Below are positions 1-9,608 of a stretch of 64,000 bases of DNA, piece by piece (position 1 is the stretch's first letter; each line of letters starts with the position of its first letter). Both the position numbers and the translations under genes were made by a program. The stretch comes from Ignavibacteria bacterium (GTDB lineage: Bacteria > Bacteroidota > Ignavibacteria > Kapaibacteriales > Kapaibacteriaceae), in the NCBI GenBank assembly GCA_947495975.1, contig CANMBE010000008.1, positions 52,269-116,268 of the forward strand. The letters run 5' to 3'. The notes beneath the pieces were generated by a model, which saw only the letters and a list, made by a program, of their open reading frames with translations, had not been told where the DNA came from and searched no databases.

Positions 1-851
1 ATGGCTACGATGATCTTGCTGGTAGACATACCAGCAAGATGCTGCACTGCTCCACTAATGCCACACGCAATGTACATCGTTGGGCTAACAGTTTTACCTG
101 TTTGACCTACTTGTTCGTTGTGCGGACGCCATCCGGCATCAACCACGGCACGTGAGGCCCCAACGGCTGCTCCTAGACTACGTGCAAGAGATTCAACAAG
201 GTGGAAATTCTCTGGTCCCTTGAGTCCGCGTCCGCCTGAAACAATGATGTCGGCTTCGGACACATCAAGTGTGCCTTCGTTCTTATTGATACCCGTAACT
301 GTTGCTGAACGAAGTGACGAATCAGTTGCAGGGGAAAACGACGTTACGGACGTATTCGCTGCTGCATCCTCACGTGCCGTAAAAACATTAGGCCGCAACG
401 TTGCAACCGTAACAGTTGTATGTGTTTTGACGCGAATCGAGGCTTTGCCTGCATACACAGGACGAACTGCTTCCAAGGCCGTAGACGTGCCATGAAGTTC
501 CACGCAATCGGGCAGCAATCCTGCCTGTAGGCGAATTGCTACACGAGGCGCTATGTCTTTGCCTGTGCTTGTAGCAGAGATTAAGACGGTGGTGGCATTC
601 AACGCAGCTGCGGCTTCGGAAACCGCTGCAGCTACCGCAGAATTCTGGAATGATTGCCATTCTGGACCATTGACGTTCTGACATGATGCAAGTCCGTAGG
701 CTCCAGCGGTTACTATTTGAGCTTCCGTTGCATTAAAAATTATTCCAGCTATTGGGGCACCGCCAGAAATTGAGCGTGCTGCAGTAATCGCTTCATACGA
801 AGATCGTTTGAGTCCTTCTCCGGACGGCTCGAGATAGATAAGGATACTCAT
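1..851 (-). CDS. etfA: Electron transfer flavoprotein alpha subunit, 3' end cut by window edge
   Basis: The open frame reads leftward from an ATG at 851 and runs off the window after about 283 codons, so roughly 30-40 C-terminal residues are missing compared with the usual 310-320. The N-terminal half is the ETF alpha/beta nucleotide-fold domain. The C-terminal part carries the FAD-binding domain, with VVDAGWRPHNEQVGQTGK and the family signature CGISGAVQHLAGM near the cut end. EtfA pairs with EtfB to pass electrons from acyl-CoA and related dehydrogenases to the quinone pool through ETF-quinone oxidoreductase. The start codon directly abuts the etfB stop (TAA at 854-852), so the two subunits are translated from one message in equal amounts. 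Identity is secure; the partner dehydrogenases are not in the window. Confidence 0.95.
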   Translation of the reverse strand, partial: MSILIYLEPSGEGLKRSSYEAITAARSISGGAPIAGIIFNATEAQIVTAGAYGLASCQNVNGPEWQSFQNSAVAAAVSEAAAALNATTVLISATSTGKDIAPRVAIRLQAGLLPDCVELHGTSTALEAVRPVYAGKASIRVKTHTTVTVATLRPNVFTAREDAAANTSVTSFSPATDSSLRSATVTGINKNEGTLDVSEADIIVSGGRGLKGPENFHLVESLARSLGAAVGASRAVVDAGWRPHNEQVGQTGKTVSPTMYIACGISGAVQHLAGMSTSKIIVA

Positions 852-1598
852 TTAAATTACTTTCGCTTCTTCGTGGAGGAGTCTTACTAATTGATCGATA
901 TCCGCATCACTATCGGTCATAATATTATTGAGTCGCTTTGAAACAGGCAGCGTCATACTCAGCGTCACTACTCGTGGCTCAACAACAGTTGCAACACGAT
1001 CGGCAATTGGTTTTGATTTTGCTTTCATGATATCCGGGAGTTTTGGATACCGAGGATCATTGAGTCCCTTTTGAGCGCTTATTACACATGGTAATGTTGC
1101 GCTCACCGATTCTTTGCCGCCTTCAATGTCTCTCTCTGCAGAAACCTGTGTGCCTTCAATTGTAAGTGAAGACACCATCGAGATGTTTGGCCAACCGAGG
1201 AGTTCACCTACCATCGATGGAAGCGCGAATGAATCAAAGTCAATTGACTGACGCCCAAACAGAATCACATCCGGAGTGATCTCTTTGGCTAGGTCAGCTA
1301 TGGACGATGCCACGACAAATGAGTCGGACCGCGACTCATCCTTTACAAACACGGCAGTATCCGAACCCATTGCAAGGGCGGTACGCAAAACTTCCTTCGA
1401 TGTGTCTGGACCTACCGTTACTGTTGTAACGGTACCGCCACTTTTCTCTCGCAGTCTTAGGCCTTCTTCAATTGCAAATTCGTCGTACGGATTAAGAATG
1501 AACTTCACACCAGCAGGATTAATGCTGCTTCCGTCAGTACCCACTGCAACTCGTGTTGTTGTATCCGGCACCTGGCTGATGCAGACAAGGATATTCAT
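852..1598 (-). CDS. etfB: Electron transfer flavoprotein beta subunit
   Basis: A 248-aa protein beginning MNILVCISQVPDTTTR, the standard EtfB N-terminus. It holds NPYDEFAIEEGLRL near residue 40 and the ETF-beta signature region around AERDIEGGKESV near residue 150. Family length is about 250. An in-frame upstream ATG at 1631 would add 11 residues, but it lies on top of a promoter-like element (1631-1638), so 1598 is preferred. EtfB carries the AMP-binding site and docks the acyl-CoA dehydrogenase, and it acts in the cytoplasm with EtfA, whose gene follows without spacing. It is probably transcribed as a two-gene unit from the site just upstream. Confidence 0.95.
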   Translation of the reverse strand: MNILVCISQVPDTTTRVAVGTDGSSINPAGVKFILNPYDEFAIEEGLRLREKSGGTVTTVTVGPDTSKEVLRTALAMGSDTAVFVKDESRSDSFVVASSIADLAKEITPDVILFGRQSIDFDSFALPSMVGELLGWPNISMVSSLTIEGTQVSAERDIEGGKESVSATLPCVISAQKGLNDPRYPKLPDIMKAKSKPIADRVATVVEPRVVTLSMTLPVSKRLNNIMTDSDADIDQLVRLLHEEAKVI

Positions 1599-1630
1599 GT
1601 TTCTCTCGATTAATTGACTGGATAAGACCA

Positions 1631-1638
1631 CAAAGATA
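1631..1638 (-). promoter_or_regulatory. Promoter -7 element for etfBA
   Basis: On the minus strand this reads TATCTTTG, an exact match to the Bacteroidota -7 consensus TAnnTTTG. It lies 33 nt upstream of the etfB ATG at 1598. No convincing TTG/TTTG element is seen 19-21 nt further upstream, so the call rests on the -7 box and on the same octamer in front of uvrA. Confidence 0.5.
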
Positions 1639-1750
1639 CGGGAATCAAATGGTTCCGGTAGCCCAGCGTAGGGCTACTCGTGCGAGGGCCAGTCTGCGCG
1701 TGCTGACAGTAAGTGCCACTCTTGGTGAATGTTGTTCTTCTTCATACTTG
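1639..1750. other. uvrA-etfB intergenic stretch with a short hairpin
   Basis: It holds a perfect 7-bp inverted repeat, GTAGCCC/GGGCTAC, at 1658-1677 with a 6-nt loop. No T-run follows on the minus strand, so it is not a standard intrinsic terminator for uvrA, although it could be a transcript-end structure. I see no gene here. Confidence 0.4.
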
Positions 1751-4651
1751 TTATAAGGAGTTGGCGGCTAGTTCAGTACGAATGTATGTTCCCGTAATGC
1801 TCTCTGAGTTCAACGCTACCTGCTCGGGTGTGCCGGCGGCTACAATGCGACCCCCATCTCGACCTCCACCTGGACCAAGGTCAATAATGTGATCCGCAAA
1901 TGTTATGACATCAAGATTGTGCTCAATAACTATAACTGTATTGCCCTTTACAACGAGCTTCTCAAGGAGTCGAAGCAAGACTCTTGTATCCTCAAAGTGT
2001 AAACCCGTTGTTGGTTCATCAAGCAAATACAGAGTCTTACCGGTGCTTGTTTTCGACAATTCAGTTGCAAGCTTTACACGCTGTGCCTCGCCCCCTGAAA
2101 GAGTGGGCGCCTGCTGTCCGAGCTTGATATAGGTGAGCCCCACATCCATAAGTGTTGCAAGCTTTGTTTTGATTCGTGGAATGTCAACAAAAAGCTCAGA
2201 CGCTTCTTCAACTGTCATATTGAGCACGTCTGCAATCGACTTGCCCTTATACCGCACCGTGAGTGTCTCTGCGTTGTATCGTTTGCCTCCACACGTATCA
2301 CACGGAACATAGACGTCTGGCAAAAAACTCATTTCGATCTTACGAATTCCAACACCTTCGCATTCTTCACATCTACCGCTTGCAACGTTGAAGCTGAATC
2401 TGCCAGCGAGGTAGCCGCGAATCTTTGATTCAGGAAGCAACGTGTAGAAATCACGAATCTGCGTAAAGAGTCCGGTGTACGTGGCAGGATTAGATCTCGG
2501 CGTCCGTCCAATAGGAGTCTGATCGATTTCGATCACTTTATCGATGTTTTCAATTCCTTCAATTCGCTCATACGGAAGAGGCACGGACTCTGCACTATAA
2601 AAGTGCCGCGATAGAATAGGGTAGAGCGTATCGTTGATCAACGTACTCTTGCCAGATCCGCTCATGCCTGTAATGCATGTAAAAGTGCCAAGGGGCAATT
2701 CTAACGTCACATTATGCAGGTTATTGCCTGATGCACCTACAAGGCGCAACACTTTTCCGTTACCTTCTCGACGTGCCAAACGGTGATCCATTTGACGGGA
2801 ACCAGTTAAATACTGTAGTGTAAGTGATTGCTCAAAGTGCTTGTTACTCTTAAGGGTTACGTTGCCTCTGGCTGCACCCTTTACGAAGAATTCAGCGATA
2901 ATTTCACCGCCATGCACCCCTGCACCTGGTCCAATGTCAATCACGTGATCTGCCTCTTCAATCATTTCGCGATCATGCTCAACAACAAGCACAGTGTTCC
3001 CGAGATCGCGCAACGCTTTCAATGACGAGATAAGTTTCCTGTTGTCATGCTGGTGCAACCCAATACTTGGTTCGTCCAAAACATAGGTAACACCAACGAG
3101 TTGCGAGCCAATCTGTGAAGCAAGCCTTATGCGTTGCGATTCGCCCCCAGAAAGAGAACGTGCATTTCGGTCAAGCGTAAGGTATGACAGTCCTACCTCA
3201 TGCAAGAAGCCAAGCCTACTTATAATCTCTTTGAGAATGAGCGTGGCAATGATCAACTGACGGTCTGTGAGTTTCGCTTCGAGATTGCCAAACCACTTGT
3301 GAGCAGAAATCACATCTAATTGTGTGACGTCAAAGATATTTCGATCAGCGATGCGCACATGGAGGTGTGCCTTTTTGAGCCTGGCGCCACCACATTCCCT
3401 GCATGGGATGGTTGCAAAAAAGCGCTCAATGGATCTGCGAACTGTTGATGTACTCGTTTGCTCATATTGATGGCGCAACGATGGCAACACTCCCAAATAC
3501 GAATGTTTTACTGTAGTGCCACTGTATGACACATCAATGGATGCGCCACCAACGCCATAGAGTATACTGCTGAGCTGTTCTTCTGTTAGTTCGCCAACGG
3601 GTGTAGTTAAAGAAATCTTGTTGTGATCGCACCACGATAGAACTTGTTTCCAAAGCCATGTTTCGCGTTTTTTTCCAAGGGGCGCAATGCCTCCGTTGAT
3701 GATTGCAATGGAAGGATCTGGAACAACAAGGCGAGGATCAAAATCCATCATCTTGCCAAGGCCTTCACAGGTGCCACATGCACCAAATGGCGAGTTAAAC
3801 GAAAACATGTTTGGTGCAGGCGTTTCGTATGACGTGCCGCACTGCGGGCAAGCGTAGAGCGTACTAAAGAATCGGTCTTGCCACTCTTCAGGTGCTACCT
3901 CCCAAAGAATTGTTAAGCCCCCTTCGCCAAGATTGAGAGCAGTTTCTACACTTTCGGTGAGGCGACGAGGATTCTCGGGGTCAACTGGGAGACGGTCAAT
4001 GACGAGCTCAATAGTATGCACCTTGTAACGAGCAAGCTGCATGCCTTCGGTGATTTCTTTTAGCTCGCCATCAATACGTACGCGTGTAAAACCCTGTCTG
4101 CGAAACTGATCGAACTGCTCGCGGTAGTGTCCCTTGCGACCCTTAATGACTGGACTCAAGATTTGAATTCTTGTGCCCACGGGGAGCGCCAAGAGCGTGT
4201 CAACGATCTGTTCAATTGTCTGCTGCTGAACGGGAATATCGCAGTTCACACAATACTGTGTGCCCACTTTTGCATAGAGTAGCCGCAGGTAATCATAGAT
4301 CTCTGTAACGGTACCCACCGTTGAGCGCGGACTCATTCCAATACTTTTTTGTTCAATCGAAATGGCAGGGGAGAGGCCTTCAATAAAATCGACATCGGGC
4401 TTCTTCATTACGCCAAGGAATTGGCGTGCATACGAGGACATGCACTCCACGTACCTGCGCTGCCCTTCAGCATAGATAGTGTCAAAAGCGAGTGATGACT
4501 TTCCGGATCCGCTTAGCCCCGTTATCACTGTCAATTGATCGCGCGGAATTTCGAGATTGATGTTCTTGAGATTATGCTCGCGCGCGCCCAGCACCCGTAT
4601 CGTGGTGTGTTCGTTGTCTTCTTCTTCAGGGGGCGGTGTAACCCGTGTCAT
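1751..4651 (-). CDS. uvrA: Excinuclease ABC subunit A
   Basis: A 966-aa UvrA, close to the usual 940-970. It has two ABC ATPase modules: Walker A GLSGSGKSS near residue 45 and GMSGSGKST in the second half; signature motifs LSGGESQRIRLA and LSGGEAQRVKLA; Walker B with VLDEPSIGLH and LLDEPTTGLH. Zinc modules are visible as CPQCG...CGTCEGLG and CEECEGVG...CDTCGGKR. UvrA dimerises, loads UvrB on DNA lesions and starts nucleotide excision repair in the cytoplasm. The ATG at 4681 would give ten extra residues but sits inside the -7 box, so the ATG at 4651 (MTRVTPPPEE) is chosen. No other uvr gene is adjacent. Confidence 0.97.
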   Translation of the reverse strand: MTRVTPPPEEEDNEHTTIRVLGAREHNLKNINLEIPRDQLTVITGLSGSGKSSLAFDTIYAEGQRRYVECMSSYARQFLGVMKKPDVDFIEGLSPAISIEQKSIGMSPRSTVGTVTEIYDYLRLLYAKVGTQYCVNCDIPVQQQTIEQIVDTLLALPVGTRIQILSPVIKGRKGHYREQFDQFRRQGFTRVRIDGELKEITEGMQLARYKVHTIELVIDRLPVDPENPRRLTESVETALNLGEGGLTILWEVAPEEWQDRFFSTLYACPQCGTSYETPAPNMFSFNSPFGACGTCEGLGKMMDFDPRLVVPDPSIAIINGGIAPLGKKRETWLWKQVLSWCDHNKISLTTPVGELTEEQLSSILYGVGGASIDVSYSGTTVKHSYLGVLPSLRHQYEQTSTSTVRRSIERFFATIPCRECGGARLKKAHLHVRIADRNIFDVTQLDVISAHKWFGNLEAKLTDRQLIIATLILKEIISRLGFLHEVGLSYLTLDRNARSLSGGESQRIRLASQIGSQLVGVTYVLDEPSIGLHQHDNRKLISSLKALRDLGNTVLVVEHDREMIEEADHVIDIGPGAGVHGGEIIAEFFVKGAARGNVTLKSNKHFEQSLTLQYLTGSRQMDHRLARREGNGKVLRLVGASGNNLHNVTLELPLGTFTCITGMSGSGKSTLINDTLYPILSRHFYSAESVPLPYERIEGIENIDKVIEIDQTPIGRTPRSNPATYTGLFTQIRDFYTLLPESKIRGYLAGRFSFNVASGRCEECEGVGIRKIEMSFLPDVYVPCDTCGGKRYNAETLTVRYKGKSIADVLNMTVEEASELFVDIPRIKTKLATLMDVGLTYIKLGQQAPTLSGGEAQRVKLATELSKTSTGKTLYLLDEPTTGLHFEDTRVLLRLLEKLVVKGNTVIVIEHNLDVITFADHIIDLGPGGGRDGGRIVAAGTPEQVALNSESITGTYIRTELAANSL

Positions 4652-4678
4652 ATAGCGTGTTGCAATGAAACAAACCGA

Positions 4679-4686
4679 CAAAGATA
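4679..4686 (-). promoter_or_regulatory. Promoter -7 element for uvrA
   Basis: The minus strand reads TATCTTTG (TAnnTTTG), 28 nt before the uvrA ATG at 4651 and between ftsK and uvrA. It is the same octamer as in front of etfB. No clear -33 TTTG is present at 19-21 nt. No SOS-type LexA palindrome was noticed around it. Confidence 0.5.
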
Positions 4687-4723
4687 CGATGCAACCGCGC
4701 CGTATATCGGTGGAGTTTCACAC

Positions 4724-7486
4724 CTACAGATATGCTTCTAGCTCAGATTCACTTTGTAAAAGCACGGGGCGTCCACGCGAACCATCCGGCGGACCTACAA
4801 TACCGGCCATTTCGAGTTCATCAACAATTCGTGCAGCTCTGGCATAACCAACCTTGAGTCGGCGTTGAAGCGTTGATGTGCTGGCTTGCTGTAATTGAAT
4901 GAATATGCGAGCAGCATCTTCGAACAGTACATCTTGATCGCCAGAGCCGGCACCGTAAACACCAGAGCGTTTGTTGACTGTTGGGAGCATGTATGGCGTT
5001 GAATACCCATTCTGACTACCAATCCATTCGCACAAGGCTTCAACTTCTTCTGTTGAAATAAATGCGTTCTGCATACGAATTGGAATTGGCGTGTTACCAG
5101 GAGCAAAAAGCATGTCTCCGTTACCGATGAGGTGTTCGGCACCTGTGCCATCCAAGATCGTTCTGGAGTCAATGCGCGATGAACATTGATAAGCAATTCG
5201 AGCAGGGAAGTTTGCCTTGATAAGCCCCGTAACAACGTCAACACTTGGACGCTGCGTTGCTACGATACAGTGAATGCCAACAGCACGCGCTAACTGTGCG
5301 AGTCTACATATCGGCTCTTCCACTTCTTTTGACGCAGTCATCATTAAGTCTGCTAGCTCATCAATAATGACAACGATGAATGGCATTGGGCAATGTTTAA
5401 TTCCGCTTTTGTCCTTGATCTTGCCATCTCTGACCTTCTGATTATAGTCGCTGATGTTGCGTTGTCCGGCCGCAGCAAGAATGCTAAAGCGTTGTTGCAT
5501 TTCTTCAACGAGTGCTTTGAGAACTATGACTGCATTCTGTGGCGACGTTACAATGGACTCATCGAAGTCTGGCGAGATTGCAAGAAAGTGATTTCGCAAT
5601 GCCGCATAGAGGTTCATTTCAACGCGTTTAGGATCGATGATGACAAACTTGAGATCTCTAGGGTGCATGCGATAAATCAGCGATGCAATGATCGTGTTTA
5701 TACCAACGGACTTACCCTTGCCGGTTGCACCTGCAATAAGAAGGTGTGGCATTTTTGTAAGGTCGGCACAATACACCTCACCGGTTACTGTTTTGCCCAT
5801 GGCAAGAGGCAGCTTGATATCCGGATTGTGATACTTTGGGCTCTTGATGATTGAGCTAAATCGCACAATCGATGGGTGTTGATTTGGTATCTCAATTCCA
5901 ACAGTTCCTCTACCAGGTATAGGCGCAATAATCCGCACGCCTTGCGCTTTTAGTGCCAACGCAATATCATCTGCTAATGCTTCAATCTGCGATACCTTGA
6001 TGCCTGATGCAGGAACGAACTCATATTGAGTCACTACCGGACCAGGTGTAACCGTAAGATTCTCAATTCGCACGCGAAATGTCTCGAGCTTTTCTTGCAA
6101 CGTGCGAGCGTTGGCTTCGAGCTCTTTGTCGTCAACCGCAGTTTCATCCTTCACATCTACAAGTAATGCTGCGGTAGGGGGCTTGTACGCTATTTCTTCG
6201 TCATACAGTGTTGTGTTTGAAAGCTGCATTTCGGGTTCAACCGGAAAGAGCGTGTCTTGCACTGTTACGGTGAGTGGACGCGTAACTAAGGGTGCCACAG
6301 GTGCTAGGGGTTTGTGTACTCGTACTACGTCTGTTTCTGCCTGTTCAGGTTCATCTGTTAATTCAAAAAGTGTGATATCCTTTTTTGGATGCAATTCTTG
6401 CAAGCGCTTTTGTAGGTCCGTGAGGTCAACACCCGAAGTCTGGTCCTCCGAAACGTTCGCAGGAGCAGGCTGATCTTCAAGTTCTTGCTTCGTTGTATCT
6501 GACCGCATTGGCCGAAGAATTTTTACTGAGCTAGAAAGTTGTTTCCCTTCGGCTGGAATCGAGGATTCTGGACGTGGCCGAGGAAGAATAGTCGCAGGTT
6601 CTTCATCAATGTCTGTAACATCAAGGACTGGACGCTGGATGCGACCAGAAAATGCTCCTACAGGCTGAACAAGAGGAATTTCTTCATCTTCAACATCTTC
6701 ATCAACCTCATTATCAAGCACATCCTCAACGCCGGCTGAACGCTCGGTGACCTTTCTACTTCCAATCCAGTCAAGATTCCACGGAATAGATGCAAGGAGC
6801 CCCTTGGTTTTAAGACCGATTGCTGACAAGTCGAGTTCAAAACCAAATACCGCAACAGAGCCAAGGGCGGCAAACCAGATGAGAGAACTGCCTGCCCGTC
6901 CGATAAATTGAGTGGTAACGCCGGCAAGAAACTGTCCAATTGCTCCGCACGACTCTCGAGGAAGCCACGAAGTGACTTCTACAAGTTGAAGTGTTCCTAA
7001 AAATGCGGCGAGCGTCACAATCACGCCCAAGGTTGCAATGGATCGTCTCGTGAGAAGGGGCGTTATGCGCTGAAAACGGAAAAGATCATATGCCCAGAGC
7101 AGCATAAGAACGGGAGCGGCTATGGACCACATACCCACCGTGGATGTATACATCCATTGTGCAACAACGGCCCCGAGCAGGCCAAGCCAATTGTATGTTG
7201 TGTCAAACCGCACACGCAGAGCATCATCGCCACGGATAACACCAATGAGGTCTCGCATTGTTAGCTGCGCGTTAGCCTCATCACGTTGGGTGTACGAGAT
7301 AAGCGCGATCAACATAAGAATGGCGAGCAGCACAAGAAGAACTGCAACTATTTTGAACCGGCGGATACGGTCGTGTTCATCCTGCAACGATCTTTGTTGC
7401 GGACGTGGGGATTCGTCGGACGTTGTAGTGCCCGTGTCTGCAGCGCTACGCCGACGCAGGGGGATATTGTCAGGTCTTGTTGCCAT
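4724..7486 (-). CDS. ftsK: DNA translocase FtsK/SpoIIIE
   Basis: A 920-aa FtsK. Several N-terminal membrane segments lie between about residues 45 and 210 (for example VAVLLVLLAILMLIALISY). They are followed by an acidic and proline-rich linker (about 240-450), the alpha/beta motor domain with Walker A GATGKGKSVGIN near residue 585 and Walker B VVIIDELADLMM near 709, and a C-terminal winged-helix gamma domain (about 855-915, QASTSTLQRRLKVGYARAAR). FtsK sits at the division septum and pumps chromosomal DNA, oriented by polar sequence motifs read by the gamma domain. The linker is short compared with E. coli. The gene is divergent from kdsA, 45 nt away. An over-represented polar heptamer in this window could be its guide sequence (see findings). 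Confidence 0.95.
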   Translation of the reverse strand: MATRPDNIPLRRRSAADTGTTTSDESPRPQQRSLQDEHDRIRRFKIVAVLLVLLAILMLIALISYTQRDEANAQLTMRDLIGVIRGDDALRVRFDTTYNWLGLLGAVVAQWMYTSTVGMWSIAAPVLMLLWAYDLFRFQRITPLLTRRSIATLGVIVTLAAFLGTLQLVEVTSWLPRESCGAIGQFLAGVTTQFIGRAGSSLIWFAALGSVAVFGFELDLSAIGLKTKGLLASIPWNLDWIGSRKVTERSAGVEDVLDNEVDEDVEDEEIPLVQPVGAFSGRIQRPVLDVTDIDEEPATILPRPRPESSIPAEGKQLSSSVKILRPMRSDTTKQELEDQPAPANVSEDQTSGVDLTDLQKRLQELHPKKDITLFELTDEPEQAETDVVRVHKPLAPVAPLVTRPLTVTVQDTLFPVEPEMQLSNTTLYDEEIAYKPPTAALLVDVKDETAVDDKELEANARTLQEKLETFRVRIENLTVTPGPVVTQYEFVPASGIKVSQIEALADDIALALKAQGVRIIAPIPGRGTVGIEIPNQHPSIVRFSSIIKSPKYHNPDIKLPLAMGKTVTGEVYCADLTKMPHLLIAGATGKGKSVGINTIIASLIYRMHPRDLKFVIIDPKRVEMNLYAALRNHFLAISPDFDESIVTSPQNAVIVLKALVEEMQQRFSILAAAGQRNISDYNQKVRDGKIKDKSGIKHCPMPFIVVIIDELADLMMTASKEVEEPICRLAQLARAVGIHCIVATQRPSVDVVTGLIKANFPARIAYQCSSRIDSRTILDGTGAEHLIGNGDMLFAPGNTPIPIRMQNAFISTEEVEALCEWIGSQNGYSTPYMLPTVNKRSGVYGAGSGDQDVLFEDAARIFIQLQQASTSTLQRRLKVGYARAARIVDELEMAGIVGPPDGSRGRPVLLQSESELEAYL

Positions 7487-7531
7487 TGCCTCTTTGCTGC
7501 TTAGCCCAATTTAATAGATAATTTCGACGCT

Positions 7532-8311
7532 ATGCAGAAACCATCCTCTCGCCCCATCATCATTGCCGGTCCGTGCCTCGTGGAATCTCGTGAGCTTGTG
7601 ATGCAAGTTGCCGATCATCTCGCCACCATTTGCCGCGACTTTCCCGTTGATCTTGTACTGAAAGGCTCGTACCGAAAAGCCAATCGGACGAGTGCTGGCA
7701 CGTTTCAAGGAATCGGTGACGTAGAAGCTCTTACATACCTGCGAGACGCTGGTGCAGCAATTGGTGTGCCTGTGCTAACGGATGTCCATTCTGATGACGA
7801 GGCAACAATGGCCGCTGAGTTTGCAGACGTCTTGCAGATTCCCGCGTTTTTATGCCGACAAACGTCGCTCCTAGAAGCCGCTGCACGAACGGGACGCATC
7901 GTGAATATTAAAAAGGGGCAGTTCATGGCGCCCGAAGACATGGCAAAGGCAGCAGCAAAAGTCACGAGCGTTGGTAACAATAAAGTTTGGCTAACGGAAC
8001 GAGGAACCACCTTTGGGTATCATGACCTTGTGGTGGACTACCGATCCCTTGTCATTATGAAGAAGTCTGGCTTTCCTGTAATCTTTGATGCCACACATAG
8101 TGTACAGAAACCATCACTTGGGCTTGAGTCCGGAGGTCAACGAGAATTCATCCCTGCCCTTGCGCGTGCCGCTGCTGCTGTTGGCATTGACGGACTTTTC
8201 TTCGAAACACATCCAGACCCTTCGCAAGCAAAAAGTGATTCTGCCACACAGTTGCCACTCAAAGACGTTCAAGAATTCTTATCCATGGTTCTTGGTCATT
8301 GGCACCAATGA
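7532..8311 (+). CDS. kdsA: 3-deoxy-8-phosphooctulonate synthase (KDO-8-P synthase)
   Basis: A 259-aa enzyme condensing phosphoenolpyruvate with arabinose-5-phosphate to make KDO-8-phosphate, the precursor of the LPS inner-core sugar Kdo. Motifs are IIAGPCLVES at the N-terminus, LKGSYRKANRTSAGTFQGIG, KKGQFMAPEDMA, ERGTTFGYHDLVVDYRSL, FDATHSVQ and ETHPDPSQAKSD. The Cys in AGPC is the metal-ligand position that is Asn in E. coli KdsA, so this looks like the metal-dependent (Aquifex-type) class. The stop overlaps the start of lptC by ATGA, placing LPS sugar synthesis and LPS transport in one message. Confidence 0.95.
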   Translation: MQKPSSRPIIIAGPCLVESRELVMQVADHLATICRDFPVDLVLKGSYRKANRTSAGTFQGIGDVEALTYLRDAGAAIGVPVLTDVHSDDEATMAAEFADVLQIPAFLCRQTSLLEAAARTGRIVNIKKGQFMAPEDMAKAAAKVTSVGNNKVWLTERGTTFGYHDLVVDYRSLVIMKKSGFPVIFDATHSVQKPSLGLESGGQREFIPALARAAAAVGIDGLFFETHPDPSQAKSDSATQLPLKDVQEFLSMVLGHWHQ

Positions 8312-8844
8312 ACTCACGTACGGTAGCCGCGCTCACAGTCTTGTTCACACTATGTGCATGCACGGAACGACACGCCTCATCGCGGGTAAAGGATGATCCG
8401 TTCCTGACAGCCCCAGCGCATCTTTCATACAACGTAAAGGTGCTCTTTACAGATTCATCCTACACGAAGGCAATTTTGTATGCAGGCGAGGCACGATTGT
8501 TTGAAGACAGGCAGATGACAACGCTTGGAAAAAGTGTAAAAGTTGACTTTTATTCTCGGACTGGTGAACAGAGGGCAGCTCAGCTTACTTCTGACTCCGC
8601 CATTGTTGACGATAGAACGCGCAACATGACTGCCATAGGAAACGTTCGTGTACATTCTGATTCGAGCAGATCCACTCTTACAACACAGCGACTCATATGG
8701 ACGAATGCTACGCAGCGTATCCGGTCTGATGACCCAGTTCGAATTGTAACACCAACTGAAGTCATTGAAGGTGTCGGTTTTGAATCTGACCAATTTCTAA
8801 CCTCGTATCGAATCTTTAAAGTCAAAGGGGTCCACCGACCATGA
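8308..8844 (+). CDS. lptC: LPS export periplasmic protein LptC (lipoprotein-like)
   Basis: A 178-aa protein with an N-terminal hydrophobic signal ending in TLCAC, which fits a lipobox, so it may be lipid-anchored instead of using the usual single membrane helix. The body (residues about 35-175) follows the LptC/DUF1239 pattern of beta strands, with ALTSDSA-like, AIGNVRVHS, RLIWTNATQRIRSDDPVRI and GVGFESDQ elements. LptC receives LPS from LptB2FG and hands it to LptA. Other lpt genes are not in the window. The start is the ATG overlapping the kdsA stop (ATGA); the stop overlaps tpiA the same way. Confidence 0.85.
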   Translation: MNSRTVAALTVLFTLCACTERHASSRVKDDPFLTAPAHLSYNVKVLFTDSSYTKAILYAGEARLFEDRQMTTLGKSVKVDFYSRTGEQRAAQLTSDSAIVDDRTRNMTAIGNVRVHSDSSRSTLTTQRLIWTNATQRIRSDDPVRIVTPTEVIEGVGFESDQFLTSYRIFKVKGVHRP

Positions 8845-9608
8845 GAACATTTTTCATCGCAGGCAATTGGAAGATGAACACCCTGCCCGGTGAAGCCGCA
8901 CAGCTTGTAGATGCGATTGTTTCATCAAAGAGCGTTCAAGAAGCCCCTTCATCAGTGATAGTCGCGATGTTCCCGCCGCACCTCTCACTTACTTCGGCCA
9001 TTGAAGCAGCAGGGAAGTTTCGTGTTTCAATTGGTGGGCAGAATTGTCATCATAAAGAACATGGGGCGTACACTGGTGAGATAAGTGCATCTGTTCTGGC
9101 ACATATTGGATGTTCGCACGTGATTGTTGGACATTCCGAGCGTAGACGCGATCACGGTGAGACTAATGAATTGATTGGCCAGAAGGCCACGCGGGCTATT
9201 ACAAGTGGCTTGATACCCATCATCTGCGTTGGAGAAACGCTGGCTGAACATGAAGCCGGCCGCACGAAAGAAGTGGTTGGTGCTCAACTTTCAGAAATAT
9301 TGAACGCTGCGGGTAAAGAGATCGTTGCTGGTAGCATCATTGCCTACGAACCCGTGTGGGCTATCGGCACAGGCCGGGCAGCTACGCCCCAGCAAGCGCA
9401 GGACGTACACCAATTCATACGTCATTGGCTTGATGAGCATCAAACACCGAATCTTCCAATCTTATATGGCGGAAGTGTAACGCCCGAAAATGCATCGGCG
9501 CTATTCGCATGCGAGGACATTGATGGTGCGCTTGTAGGTGGTGCCTCGTTAAAACATGAATCCTTCTGCGCGATTATTGATGCGGCAGCAAAGGCATCAA
9601 CTCAATGA
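8841..9608 (+). CDS. tpiA: Triose-phosphate isomerase
   Basis: A 255-aa TIM barrel interconverting glyceraldehyde-3-phosphate and dihydroxyacetone phosphate in glycolysis and gluconeogenesis. Catalytic residues are visible: K11 in NWKMN, H98 in IVGHSERR and E170 in YEPVWAIGTG. The phosphate-binding region LYGGSVTPENA and GALVGGASL are near the C-terminus. Length matches the family (250-255). Both ends overlap neighbours by ATGA (lptC before, pgsA after), so its translation is coupled to envelope genes rather than to other glycolytic genes. Confidence 0.97.
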   Translation: MRTFFIAGNWKMNTLPGEAAQLVDAIVSSKSVQEAPSSVIVAMFPPHLSLTSAIEAAGKFRVSIGGQNCHHKEHGAYTGEISASVLAHIGCSHVIVGHSERRRDHGETNELIGQKATRAITSGLIPIICVGETLAEHEAGRTKEVVGAQLSEILNAAGKEIVAGSIIAYEPVWAIGTGRAATPQQAQDVHQFIRHWLDEHQTPNLPILYGGSVTPENASALFACEDIDGALVGGASLKHESFCAIIDAAAKASTQ

